A stretch of DNA of 29,676 nt from SLSG01 sp041690235 (GTDB taxonomy: Bacteria; Bacteroidota; Bacteroidia; Bacteroidales; UBA7960). Position 1 is the stretch's first letter. Each line of letters opens with the position of its first letter. The position numbers and the translations under genes are program-made. The stretch spans positions 1 to 29,676 of the forward strand of contig JAWLHS010000009.1 in the NCBI GenBank assembly GCA_041690235.1, read 5' to 3'. Below are positions 7,002-14,474 of the stretch, in pieces. The notes beneath the pieces were generated by a model that was not told where the DNA came from, did no database searches, and was given only the letters and a program-made list of their open reading frames with translations.

Positions 7002-9102
7002 GCTTCCTCCCCCTGGCATAAGCCCCCAGGTCCCTGACCACCCAGCAATCGGTCTCTTTCGCCTGGCAGGCAGTTGCCCACCGGTCTGCCAGCCAGAAAG
7101 AATTGGACCCGTCAAGAATGACCAGGGAAGGGTTCAGGGCATCCAGCCATTCTTCCGCATCGGCCTGCGGATTGCCGGAAACAACCAGAAAATCGATTTC
7201 AATGTCCCGGGGAATGAATTGGTCATCTTTATATATGAACAGGAAGCGCCATCCGTGAAAAAAAACCATGGGCCCATCCATGCGAAAGCCTTCGCCCGAA
7301 TAACCTGCACCCAATGACAGGGTGGTCGTTTTGGGTCTGGGCCCTTCCCTGATGCGGTTTGGGCCCGCCTGGCGGGCCACCAGGCGGGGATCACCGGTGG
7401 CCGCTGTACAGGCAAGGAATACATGTTCAAGGGGGGAATAGAAGTCGATGGCAGTGGCCCCGCTTACATCGTAAATTAAAAACCGCGCGCGCGACAGCTT
7501 GTCTACCCGGCGCAGTCCGACGGACCCCATCAAAACCGTGGCCAGGGCAAGGGACCAGAGCAAGCCGCTGCGCCGGCCATAAATCAGATAGCGGCCGGCA
7601 CACCAAAAAATGATCAGTACCAGCAGGGTATGGCGGGGGGACAAATAAATTGCCGATGAAACAGAAAACGGCAGGCCTTCCACGAAGCCTACCACTGCAT
7701 TCAACAGCGTGAGCAGATGAGAAAGCACCAGTCCGGGAAACAGGGCCGCCGGGGGAAAAAAGGAGAATGCCAGGCATAGCATGGCGGCATAAATGATCAG
7801 GCTGGCCAAAGGAATGACCAAAACATTGGTCAGCAGAAAGTAGTTGGGAAACTGGTTAAAATAATGCAGGGCAAGCGGACCTGTGGCGAGCTGGGCAGAA
7901 ATGGAAACGGTGAGAATGGCCCAAACCTTATCCAGAATGCGGTTTCTGAACTTCAGTTTGCCGTAAAGCCATGGCTGGACGGTGACGATGCTGAACACGG
8001 CCAGGTAGGAGAGCTGGAACCCGATCCGGCTCAGAATAAATGGGTTGGCAGCGAGCAGGACGAAGGCGGAGGCAGACAAGGTATTGTAGATGCAGGTTTT
8101 CCGCCTGAAACTCTCTCCCGCTGCGACAAAAGAAAACATGGTGGCCGCCCTCAGTACGGAGGGCGAAAAGCCCGTTATGGCGGCGTAAAACCAAATGAAG
8201 GCAAGAATCAGCACGGTTTGGAGATAACCGCCTGCCGGGGCACGGCCAAAAAAAGAAAGCAGGGCCCGCAGTACCAGGTAAATGATTCCCACATGCAATC
8301 CCGAAACGCAAAGGATGTGCATGGCCCCGGCTCCGGCATATTCCCGCCGAAGATCCTCGTCCAGCGATTCCCGGTACCCCAGAAACAAGGCCGAAATCAC
8401 GGCCAGTTCCCGGCCCTCAAGCCGGCTTTGTGAGAAGGCCTTCAGGGCCCGTTCACGCAGGGAAAATGACATGGACATCAGCCGGGATCCGCGGTTTTCT
8501 CCGGTTTTGACCCAGTCACCTGAGGCCCTGTAGGTGGTGTGATGAATATTGCGGAGCGACAAAAACCTTCCATAGTCGAACTGAGCCGGGTTTCCCGGCC
8601 CGGGTGCGGGATCATAACGGTTCTCCAATATAATCACGTCACCGTACCTCAGGCTGGCCGCGAGGCTGTCCCTGGCAAGATAAACCATGATGTTTCCGGT
8701 GACAGGGATAAACCCCGTGCCCAGATAAAGCCCCTTCACTTTGGCCACTGCCTGAAAAGAATTGGGCTTTTCGGCCACCGGCTCCTTCAGCCACAGGATG
8801 AGTAATCCCTCTTTTTCTTGGTATTTGCTGAAGTGACGGTCGCACCGCAGCCCATTGTTTTCCTGGCAAAGATGGTAACCGGCCGCCAGCAAAAACATGG
8901 CAGCGAAGGCCCCAAAGACCCATCGCCCCGAATAAAGCGCCGGCCACAGGCACTGAATCCCAACCCAGGTAAGCCCCAAACCGGCATATATCAGCCCAAA
9001 GATCCACAGGGGAATATCAAGGCCGGTCTGCAGCCAAAGACCGATGCCGGCGGCAAAGGGGATGACCAGTTTAGGCACAGGCAAATGATCCATCGAAGGC
9101 AT
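6970..9102 (-). CDS. comEC: ComEC/Rec2-family DNA uptake channel protein
   Basis: A multi-spanning membrane protein of about 710 residues. The N-terminal DUF4131-type region follows the first helices and contains an OB-like beta segment (VKGLYLGTGFIPVTGNIMVYL). Next comes the Competence domain with the hallmark GAMHILCVSGLHVGIIYLVL and the ITGFSPSVLRAATMF helix. ComEC proteins carry single-stranded DNA across the inner membrane during transformation. The C-terminus (last ~170 residues) has the position of the metallo-beta-lactamase domain but no HxHxDH motif is visible. Start is uncertain: ATGs at 9165, 9102 and 9093 are in frame; 9102 or 9093 places the first helix (PKLVIPFAAGIGLWL) near the N-terminus. 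Confidence 0.85.
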   Translation of the reverse strand: MPSMDHLPVPKLVIPFAAGIGLWLQTGLDIPLWIFGLIYAGLGLTWVGIQCLWPALYSGRWVFGAFAAMFLLAAGYHLCQENNGLRCDRHFSKYQEKEGLLILWLKEPVAEKPNSFQAVAKVKGLYLGTGFIPVTGNIMVYLARDSLAASLRYGDVIILENRYDPAPGPGNPAQFDYGRFLSLRNIHHTTYRASGDWVKTGENRGSRLMSMSFSLRERALKAFSQSRLEGRELAVISALFLGYRESLDEDLRREYAGAGAMHILCVSGLHVGIIYLVLRALLSFFGRAPAGGYLQTVLILAFIWFYAAITGFSPSVLRAATMFSFVAAGESFRRKTCIYNTLSASAFVLLAANPFILSRIGFQLSYLAVFSIVTVQPWLYGKLKFRNRILDKVWAILTVSISAQLATGPLALHYFNQFPNYFLLTNVLVIPLASLIIYAAMLCLAFSFFPPAALFPGLVLSHLLTLLNAVVGFVEGLPFSVSSAIYLSPRHTLLVLIIFWCAGRYLIYGRRSGLLWSLALATVLMGSVGLRRVDKLSRARFLIYDVSGATAIDFYSPLEHVFLACTAATGDPRLVARQAGPNRIREGPRPKTTTLSLGAGYSGEGFRMDGPMVFFHGWRFLFIYKDDQFIPRDIEIDFLVVSGNPQADAEEWLDALNPSLVILDGSNSFWLADRWATACQAKETDCWVVRDLGAYARGRKLRGRTVSGSP

Positions 9103-9209
9103 TTTCCCATAAAAATACCCACAGGAAAGCCAGATTAAAGAAGGACAATGGGAAATAAGCGGCAAACGGCCGGAGCGTCCCTCACTGGTCCATACAGGAG
9201 AGCCCGCCC

Positions 9210-10340
9210 CTATTCACCGGAAGCCCCCCCGGCCAGTCCGGCAATGGCCCTGGCGGCCCTATGGCTTGCCCCGGGACCTCCCAGCCGCATCCTTAACTCC
9301 TCATAGCCCGAGAGGATGTGGTTCCGGCGCGATGAATCCCCGAGCAGCAAAGCGAGTTCGTCTGACACCCCTTTTTTATGAAAGGCGGACTGAATCAGCT
9401 CCTTCACCAGGGGCCTGTCCATGATCAGGTTCACCAGGGAGATGTATTTTACCTTCACCAGTCTGCGTGCGATCCAGAAAGAGACCCTGTTGGCCTTGTA
9501 ACAAACCACCAGCGGCACCTGGAACAGGGCCGTTTCCAGGGTGGCCGTTCCCGATGCGACCATGGCCGCTTCGGCATTGGCCAGGAGCGCATAGGTCTGG
9601 TCGAACACCACCGAAACATTTTCCGGGGCGTCCACCCCATCGTATGCAGAGCGCGGAACCGAAGACATTCCGGCCACCACAAAGTGATGGCCCGGGAAGT
9701 CCCCTGCCACAGCGGCCATCTCTCCGAGCAAGCGGGTCACTTCCTGTTTCCGGCTCCCGGGAAGTATGGCGACCAGGGGACTGGCCGGAAGTTGGTGGCG
9801 GGTTCGGAAATGATGGGAATCATTCCGGCGCTCAACTTCTTCAAGGGCATCCAGCAAGGGATGTCCGACAAAGGAAACATCCACCCCGAAACGGGAGTAG
9901 AAATCCTTTTCGAACGGCAGGATGACCAGCATTTTGTCCACATCGCGGCGGATTTTTTTGACCCGGCTCTGCTTCCAGGCCCAGATTTGGGGGGAGATGT
10001 AATACACCGTACGGATGCCATGCTTTCTGGCAAAGGCCGCCATCCGAAGATTAAAGCCGGGATAGTCGACCAGCACAAGCACATCGGGCTTCCATTCCAG
10101 GATATCCTTTTTGCACAACCTGAAGTTCTGGATGATCCCGGGAAGATTTGCCAGCACCTCATAAAAACCCATATAGGCCAGCTCCCTGATGTGTTTCACC
10201 AGCACACCGCCCTGGGCTTCCATCAGGTCACCACCCCACACCCTGAAACGTGCCGAGGGATCCTCCCGCTTCAGCTGTTTCATCAGATTGGCGGCATGCA
10301 GGTCGCCCGAGGCCTCACCGGCTATGATGTAATAGTCCAT
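9210..10340 (-). CDS. lpxB: Lipid-A-disaccharide synthase LpxB
   Basis: A 376-residue protein of normal LpxB length. It opens with YYIIAGEASGDLHAANLMK, the family's N-terminal signature, followed by FRVWGGDLMEAQGG, YYISPQIWAWKQSRVKKI, LPGSRKQEV and the sugar-nucleotide site SGTATLETALFQVPLVVCYK. LpxB joins UDP-2,3-diacylglucosamine and lipid X to form the lipid A disaccharide at the inner face of the cytoplasmic membrane. The stop TAG is at 9210-9212. It lies between the 91-residue membrane gene and comEC on the same strand, in line with a surE-lpxB operon common in Bacteroidota. Confidence 0.97.
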   Translation of the reverse strand: MDYYIIAGEASGDLHAANLMKQLKREDPSARFRVWGGDLMEAQGGVLVKHIRELAYMGFYEVLANLPGIIQNFRLCKKDILEWKPDVLVLVDYPGFNLRMAAFARKHGIRTVYYISPQIWAWKQSRVKKIRRDVDKMLVILPFEKDFYSRFGVDVSFVGHPLLDALEEVERRNDSHHFRTRHQLPASPLVAILPGSRKQEVTRLLGEMAAVAGDFPGHHFVVAGMSSVPRSAYDGVDAPENVSVVFDQTYALLANAEAAMVASGTATLETALFQVPLVVCYKANRVSFWIARRLVKVKYISLVNLIMDRPLVKELIQSAFHKKGVSDELALLLGDSSRRNHILSGYEELRMRLGGPGASHRAARAIAGLAGGASGE

Positions 10341-10373
10341 CCAACAACAATTAGGCTGTCAAAACCCAAAAAC

Positions 10374-10649
10374 TCAAAGGTAGAGGTAAAAGAACACCCC
10401 GGCATATAAAAAAGTAACCAGCAGGATGCCCCTGCCGGTGCGGTCGTATTTCAGGTTGACCATATAATACCTGAAACTGATTAAGTCCGAGAACAATGCC
10501 AACAGCATCATGGTGGATGATTTCAGCAGGTAAATCCCCTCGCTGACGGTACCCCACTGCCTCATGACGAACAGGATAATCAGGTAAAAAACGACCGGCA
10601 AAATGGCCCCGAGCCCTGCCCCAAGCCACCAACTGTCTCTTTTAAGCAT
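10374..10649 (-). CDS. Small conserved-context membrane protein (91 aa), function unknown
   Basis: A 91-residue hydrophobic protein with about three helices (residues 9-29, 40-57 and 73-91). The middle contains LLALFSDLISFRYYMVNLKYDRTGRG. Its ATG overlaps the surE stop by eight bases (shared ATGCTTAA), so it is almost certainly a real, translationally coupled gene. The C-terminus ends within the last helix. I do not recognise a named family; small membrane proteins are often found between surE and lpxB in Bacteroidota, which suggests a role linked to the envelope, but no activity can be read from it. Confidence 0.75.
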   Translation of the reverse strand: MLKRDSWWLGAGLGAILPVVFYLIILFVMRQWGTVSEGIYLLKSSTMMLLALFSDLISFRYYMVNLKYDRTGRGILLVTFLYAGVFFYLYL

Positions 10650-11412
10650 CCAGTTTCCAGTTTTGAATTTCCTGAATCAGTCCATGGGCGGTAAAGTCGA
10701 ATTGGATGGGAACCACCGAAACATAATTGTTCGAAAGGGCCCATTCATCCGTTTCATTGCTGTCTTCATGCAGGCGAAAACGCCCTGTCAGCCAGAAATA
10801 ATCCTTGCCGCGCGGATCCTTGCGATGGTCAAACTCTTCCTCCCAGTTGGCCCGTGCCTGCCGGCACACCCTGATGCCCTTTATTTCCGCTTCCTTCAGT
10901 GCGGGAATGTTTACATTCAGGCAAATCCCCTTTGGCAGCCCTTGTTTAAGCACGCTTCTGGCAATCCGCTGCACAAATTTCTTCCCGGATGCAAAGTCCG
11001 CGTCGAACCGGTAGTCGAGCAGGGAGAAGCCGATGGATGGTATGTCTTCCATCGCGCCTTCGATGGCTGCGGACATGGTGCCGCTGTATATGACATTGAT
11101 GGAGGCATTGGAGCCATGGTTGATCCCCGATACAAGCAGGTCCGGTTTCCTGTGCAGTACTTTATTTACGGCAAGTTTCACGCAATCGACCGGGGTCCCG
11201 CTGCAACTGTATTCCTCGTGATCCCCATCCACCGTAATCTTTTCAAGCCGAAGGGGGTTCACGATGGTAACGGCGTGGCCCATACCGCTTTGGGGTTTAT
11301 CGGGAGCCACCACCACCACATCACCGATTTCCAGCATGAATTGGACAAGGTGGCGGATGCCAGGGGCCATCACCCCATCGTCATTCGTAATCAGTATCAC
11401 AGGTTTTTTCAT
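10642..11412 (-). CDS. surE: 5'/3'-nucleotidase SurE
   Basis: A 256-residue protein. The metal site begins with ILITNDDG (N10, D11, D12), then SCSGTPVDCVKLAVN and SGINHGSNASINVIYSGTMSAA, all characteristic of SurE. The family dephosphorylates nucleoside 5' and 3' monophosphates and short polyphosphates in the cytoplasm and is tied to stress survival. It is the first gene of the minus-strand operon surE / small membrane protein / lpxB / comEC and is divergent from the zinc peptidase gene. Confidence 0.96.
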   Translation of the reverse strand: MKKPVILITNDDGVMAPGIRHLVQFMLEIGDVVVVAPDKPQSGMGHAVTIVNPLRLEKITVDGDHEEYSCSGTPVDCVKLAVNKVLHRKPDLLVSGINHGSNASINVIYSGTMSAAIEGAMEDIPSIGFSLLDYRFDADFASGKKFVQRIARSVLKQGLPKGICLNVNIPALKEAEIKGIRVCRQARANWEEEFDHRKDPRGKDYFWLTGRFRLHEDSNETDEWALSNNYVSVVPIQFDFTAHGLIQEIQNWKLDA

Positions 11413-11431
11413 AAGCCGGGATTTTGCAACG

Positions 11432-11439
11432 CAAAGCTA
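11432..11439 (-). promoter_or_regulatory. Candidate -7 promoter box for surE
   Basis: TAGCTTTG on the minus strand is an exact TAnnTTTG match 19 bases before the surE ATG. A TTTG lies 15 bases further upstream, closer than the usual -33 spacing. Confidence 0.35.
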
Positions 11440-11529
11440 AGAAGAATTTAGCCGCAAAGTGGCATCAATGCCAAATTGTCAGACCGCCGGAACTGGCCTG
11501 TTTTTTGTACGATATGGCAGGTTCAATCA

Positions 11530-11554
11530 ATACAATACAATTCAAGACAAGACA
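11530..11554 (+). repeat. Pentamer-phased A/C-rich repeat ahead of the zinc peptidase gene
   Basis: Five successive five-base units read ATACA, ATACA, ATTCA, AGACA, AGACA, each ending in CA. The tract ends 23 bases before the ATG at 11578. It is nearly free of G and unlikely to fold, so it may serve as an unstructured leader or be a simple slippage product. The rest of the 165-base divergent gap shows no clear gene. Confidence 0.5.
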
Positions 11555-11577
11555 ATCATTTCATACAAATAGTAAGC

Positions 11578-12255
11578 ATGGAAATTTTCATCATTTTTGG
11601 CGTTTTTATGTTGCTCAGCTGGATGGTTTCTTCCCGCCTGAAATCCCGTTTTGCAAAATATTCGAAAATGTCACTTCGACATGGGTTATCCGGACGGGAA
11701 ATTGCGGAGAAGATGCTTGCAGATCACGACATTACTGGGGTTCGTGTAATCTCCACGCCGGGTCGCCTGACCGACCACTACAACCCCATTGACCGCACAA
11801 TCAACCTGAGTCCGGCCGTTTACCAGGGCCGTCACATTGCCGCAGCCGCTGTAGCGGCGCATGAGTGCGGCCATGCCGTTCAGCACGCAAGGGCTTACGC
11901 TTTTTTAAAGATGCGCTCCACCCTTGTCCCGGCTGTCAGCTTCAGTTCCCGGTATATGCACTGGATACTGCTGGCAGGCATTCTTACCGTGGAATCCATG
12001 CCGGGTCTGCTGCTTGCGGGAATTGTAATGTTTGCCATCACCACCCTGTTCAGCTTCATCACACTGCCCGTTGAATTCGATGCCACCCGCAGGGCACTGG
12101 CCTGGCTGACGGATACCGGGGTGACCGTCGGACAGGAATACAACCACGCCAAAGACGCCCTGAAGTGGGCCTCTCTGACTTACGTAGTAGCCGCTTTGGC
12201 CTCGCTGGCCACCCTGATGTATTATGTCATGATATTTTTGGGAAGAAGGAGTTAG
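11578..12255 (+). CDS. YugP-like membrane zinc metallopeptidase (Zn_peptidase_2)
   Basis: From ATG 11578 the protein has 225 residues; a longer open frame starts at 11476 but its extra 34 residues are polar and displace the N-terminal helix. Residues 2-17 form a membrane helix. The zinc motif HExxH is HECGH at 95-99 in AAVAAHECGHAVQHA, preceded by DHYNPIDRTINLSP, typical of the family. Two or three helices follow (about 130-165 and 200-220). The family is predicted to be an integral membrane peptidase; physiological substrates are poorly known. It stands alone on the plus strand between two minus-strand blocks and is convergent with maf, 34 bases away. Confidence 0.9.
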   Translation: MEIFIIFGVFMLLSWMVSSRLKSRFAKYSKMSLRHGLSGREIAEKMLADHDITGVRVISTPGRLTDHYNPIDRTINLSPAVYQGRHIAAAAVAAHECGHAVQHARAYAFLKMRSTLVPAVSFSSRYMHWILLAGILTVESMPGLLLAGIVMFAITTLFSFITLPVEFDATRRALAWLTDTGVTVGQEYNHAKDALKWASLTYVVAALASLATLMYYVMIFLGRRS

Positions 12256-12289
12256 CCCTTTGCCAGCCAAACAACCGGGGGTTTTCGTA

Positions 12290-12904
12290 CTAGACGTATG
12301 AGCCGGCGGGAGATTCAAGCAGGTTTTTCAGTTCACAGAACAACCGTTCCACGGGCAACCCGACAACATTGGCATAGGAACCGCGTATCTCCCTGATCCC
12401 CACAATCCCTATCCACTCCTGAATTCCATATGCACCGGCTTTATCAAAGGGCTGGCAGTCATTGATATAATGCAGGATCTCCCAGTCTTCCAACTCCCTG
12501 AAAAGGACTTTGGTGGTTTCAAAAAAGGCAATTTCCTTGTTCCGTTGCCTGATACATACCCCGGTAAGAACCTCATGCCAGCGGCCCGATAGGGTTTTCA
12601 GCATATCAAAGGCTTCCGTCGGATCAGCGGGTTTGTTCATGACCGATTGATCAACTGCCACCATGGTATCGGCAGTGATGACCACCACGGCGGGGTCCTG
12701 GAGTTCCTTTTCAAAAAGTTTCGCCTTCTCCTGGCACAGCAGAAGAACCACCTCCTCGGGAGGCAGTCCGACGGGAAAAACCTCAGAAGTTTCCCTGACC
12801 AGCTTCCTGAAAGGTATGCCGGTCTGGGCCAGTAGCTCCTGTCTCCTTGGGGATTGCGACCCCAGGATGATCTCATAGCGCTTAAGCTTCTCAAAAAAGT
12901 CCAT
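12290..12904 (-). CDS. maf: Maf-family nucleoside triphosphate pyrophosphatase
   Basis: A 204-residue protein. The phosphate-binding start ILGSQSPRRQELL (S16, S18, R20, R21) is followed by VVVITADTMVAVD, FDMLKTLSGRWHEVLTGVC and a GAYGIQEW segment, in the Maf order. Family members hydrolyse non-canonical or specific NTPs (dTTP/UTP types among them) to monophosphates and were first known as septum-formation inhibitors. It follows the UbiA gene by 13 bases, which with the KdsC-like gene forms a trio frequent in Bacteroidota. Substrate subtype is not decided from sequence alone. Confidence 0.93.
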   Translation of the reverse strand: MDFFEKLKRYEIILGSQSPRRQELLAQTGIPFRKLVRETSEVFPVGLPPEEVVLLLCQEKAKLFEKELQDPAVVVITADTMVAVDQSVMNKPADPTEAFDMLKTLSGRWHEVLTGVCIRQRNKEIAFFETTKVLFRELEDWEILHYINDCQPFDKAGAYGIQEWIGIVGIREIRGSYANVVGLPVERLFCELKNLLESPAGSYV

Positions 12905-12917
12905 TCTTGGCGTGTAT

Positions 12918-13847
12918 TTACCAGAGCATCATAGACACCACCCCGGCCAGCATGATCAGTTTGGCCACCAGCTGCAGGTGGCCGAAGCCCGCTTCCCCGT
13001 TTACCCTCCAGGTTGCAGGGATCAAAACCAGTGCAGGAAGTTGCACCAGGGCAATCAGATAGAGAGCCAACAGTCTTTGTCCGGAAGCGAAAAAAAACAC
13101 CTGGAACACGGCCAGGCTCGCCACCAGGAGCAGCAGCAGGGCGGTAACCGCTTGTCTAGCCGCGGGCATCCCCATAACCACCGGGATGGTTTCACATCCT
13201 GTCTGGCGGTCTCCCTCCAGGTCCTCCATGTCTTTCAGCACCTCCCTGACCATGGTGGACAAAAAGGCAAACAATGCGTAAAACAAGGCCGGTCGATTCA
13301 CTGCGGCGATCAGTCCGGGCGGCAATGCCGCCACGCCCCCGGCGGCATGGTATTCAACGTACCAGACAAGGATAATGGGGAGGGCCGCCAGCAGGGCAAC
13401 CGCCAGGTTTCCGCTTAGCAGGCGGCGTTTAAGCCGCAAACTATACCACCAGAGAATGGCCTGGATGACAACAAGCCAGATTACAAGGGGCCAGTGCTGA
13501 ATGCGGTAGCAAAGCCACAAGGCAAGGACCAGGGCAAACGCATTCAACAGTTTGTGCGAGAAAATGGCATGCCGCCGGCCCAGGGCTTTTCCCAGAACGA
13601 TCTTATGGGGTTTATTGATGCGGTCTGTTCTGATATCGAAATAATCGTTGATGGCATATCCGGCGGCGCTGATGCCCAGGGTGACCAATACCAGCAGAAA
13701 GAAATCAAAAGAAGACAATTGCGGAACACCGGCATAATGGCCAAAAGAGGGCAGCACAATGGCATAGCGAAACAGGTAAAGGATCAGGGCGATGATCAGG
13801 AGATTCTGCCACCTGTATAGTCTCGCATACGACAGGGCCTTATTCAT
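12918..13847 (-). CDS. UbiA-family prenyltransferase (GGGP synthase-like)
   Basis: A 309-residue protein with about eight or nine membrane helices. The two aspartate-rich motifs of the family are present: NDYFDIRTD at 67-75 and DMEDLEGD at 206-213. They bind Mg2+ and the prenyl diphosphate. Bacteroidota copies in this context are usually annotated as geranylgeranylglycerol-phosphate geranylgeranyltransferase because of similarity to the archaeal lipid enzyme, but the real acceptor in bacteria is not established. It lies 24 bases after the KdsC-like gene and 13 before maf on the same strand, so the three are probably cotranscribed. Confidence 0.88.
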   Translation of the reverse strand: MNKALSYARLYRWQNLLIIALILYLFRYAIVLPSFGHYAGVPQLSSFDFFLLVLVTLGISAAGYAINDYFDIRTDRINKPHKIVLGKALGRRHAIFSHKLLNAFALVLALWLCYRIQHWPLVIWLVVIQAILWWYSLRLKRRLLSGNLAVALLAALPIILVWYVEYHAAGGVAALPPGLIAAVNRPALFYALFAFLSTMVREVLKDMEDLEGDRQTGCETIPVVMGMPAARQAVTALLLLLVASLAVFQVFFFASGQRLLALYLIALVQLPALVLIPATWRVNGEAGFGHLQLVAKLIMLAGVVSMMLW

Positions 13848-13871
13848 GGCAACATTTTTGTTGTCGGCGCC

Positions 13872-14393
13872 TTACCAGTGAAATCCATCGTCATCGAACC
13901 AGGTTCCCTGCACCTTCATCACCTGTTCTATGACATCCCTGACGCAACCTTGTCCGCCCCCATGAGAGGAAATATAGGATGAAATGGCCTTGATCTCTTC
14001 CGCAGCATCAGAAGGGCAGGCGGCCACCTTCACCAGCTTCATGACCTCATAATCGGGTATGTCATCTCCCATAAACAACACCTCTGCAGGATCCACCCCG
14101 TCTTCGTTCCGGAGGCGGTCAAAGATCGTCAGTTTATGACTGACCCCCAGAAAAACCTCTTCGACACCCAAAAGGGTAAACCGTTCCCTGACGGCCTCAC
14201 ACCTTCCCCCAGAAATGATAATAATGCGGTAGCCCTTTCGCGCGGCCAGCTGAATGGCATAACCATCCTTTACATTCATGCTGCGCAGCAATTCCCCGTT
14301 GGGGGTAATCTGCACAATGCCATTGGTCATGACACCATCCACATCAAATATAAAGGTCTTGATGGAGGAAAGAAGCTGCTTGTAGTTTGTCAT
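13872..14393 (-). CDS. KdsC-like HAD-family phosphatase
   Basis: A 173-residue protein with HAD motif I FDVDGVMTNG (D17, D19), motif II in IIIISGG (about 56-63), K87 as the motif III lysine, and motif IV GDDIPDYEVMK (D110, D111). Length without a cap domain and the VKDGYAIQLA segment match the subfamily of 3-deoxy-D-manno-octulosonate 8-phosphate phosphatase. KdsC makes free Kdo for LPS core synthesis, which fits an LpxB-bearing genome. In Bacteroidota several KdsC-like paralogues exist, so the exact substrate is less sure than the fold. It heads the set with the UbiA and maf genes. Confidence 0.88.
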   Translation of the reverse strand: MTNYKQLLSSIKTFIFDVDGVMTNGIVQITPNGELLRSMNVKDGYAIQLAARKGYRIIIISGGRCEAVRERFTLLGVEEVFLGVSHKLTIFDRLRNEDGVDPAEVLFMGDDIPDYEVMKLVKVAACPSDAAEEIKAISSYISSHGGGQGCVRDVIEQVMKVQGTWFDDDGFHW

Positions 14394-14442
14394 GGGCAGG
14401 GTATTTGGTTCTGTTGGACCGGGTGGCCGGGTGTTTCGGCAA

Positions 14443-14450
14443 CAAAATTA
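14443..14450 (-). promoter_or_regulatory. Candidate -7 promoter box for the kdsC-ubiA-maf set
   Basis: TAATTTTG on the minus strand is an exact TAnnTTTG match 49 bases before the ATG at 14393. A TTTG occurs 12 bases further upstream, closer than the standard -33 distance. Confidence 0.35.
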
Positions 14451-14474
14451 GGGAAATTTTGACAAATGGCCGTC

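Noticed and set aside
9378..10409. 343-codon open frame on the plus strand
   Set aside because: Antisense shadow of lpxB; rich in His, Gln and Gly as expected from the opposite strand of a coding region.
11476..11577. 34-codon extension of the zinc peptidase
   Set aside because: Polar text covering the pentamer repeat; the family starts at the membrane helix after ATG 11578.
12256..12289. Terminator between the zinc peptidase and maf
   Set aside because: Only a G-run followed by TTTT is seen; no complementary stem of useful length.
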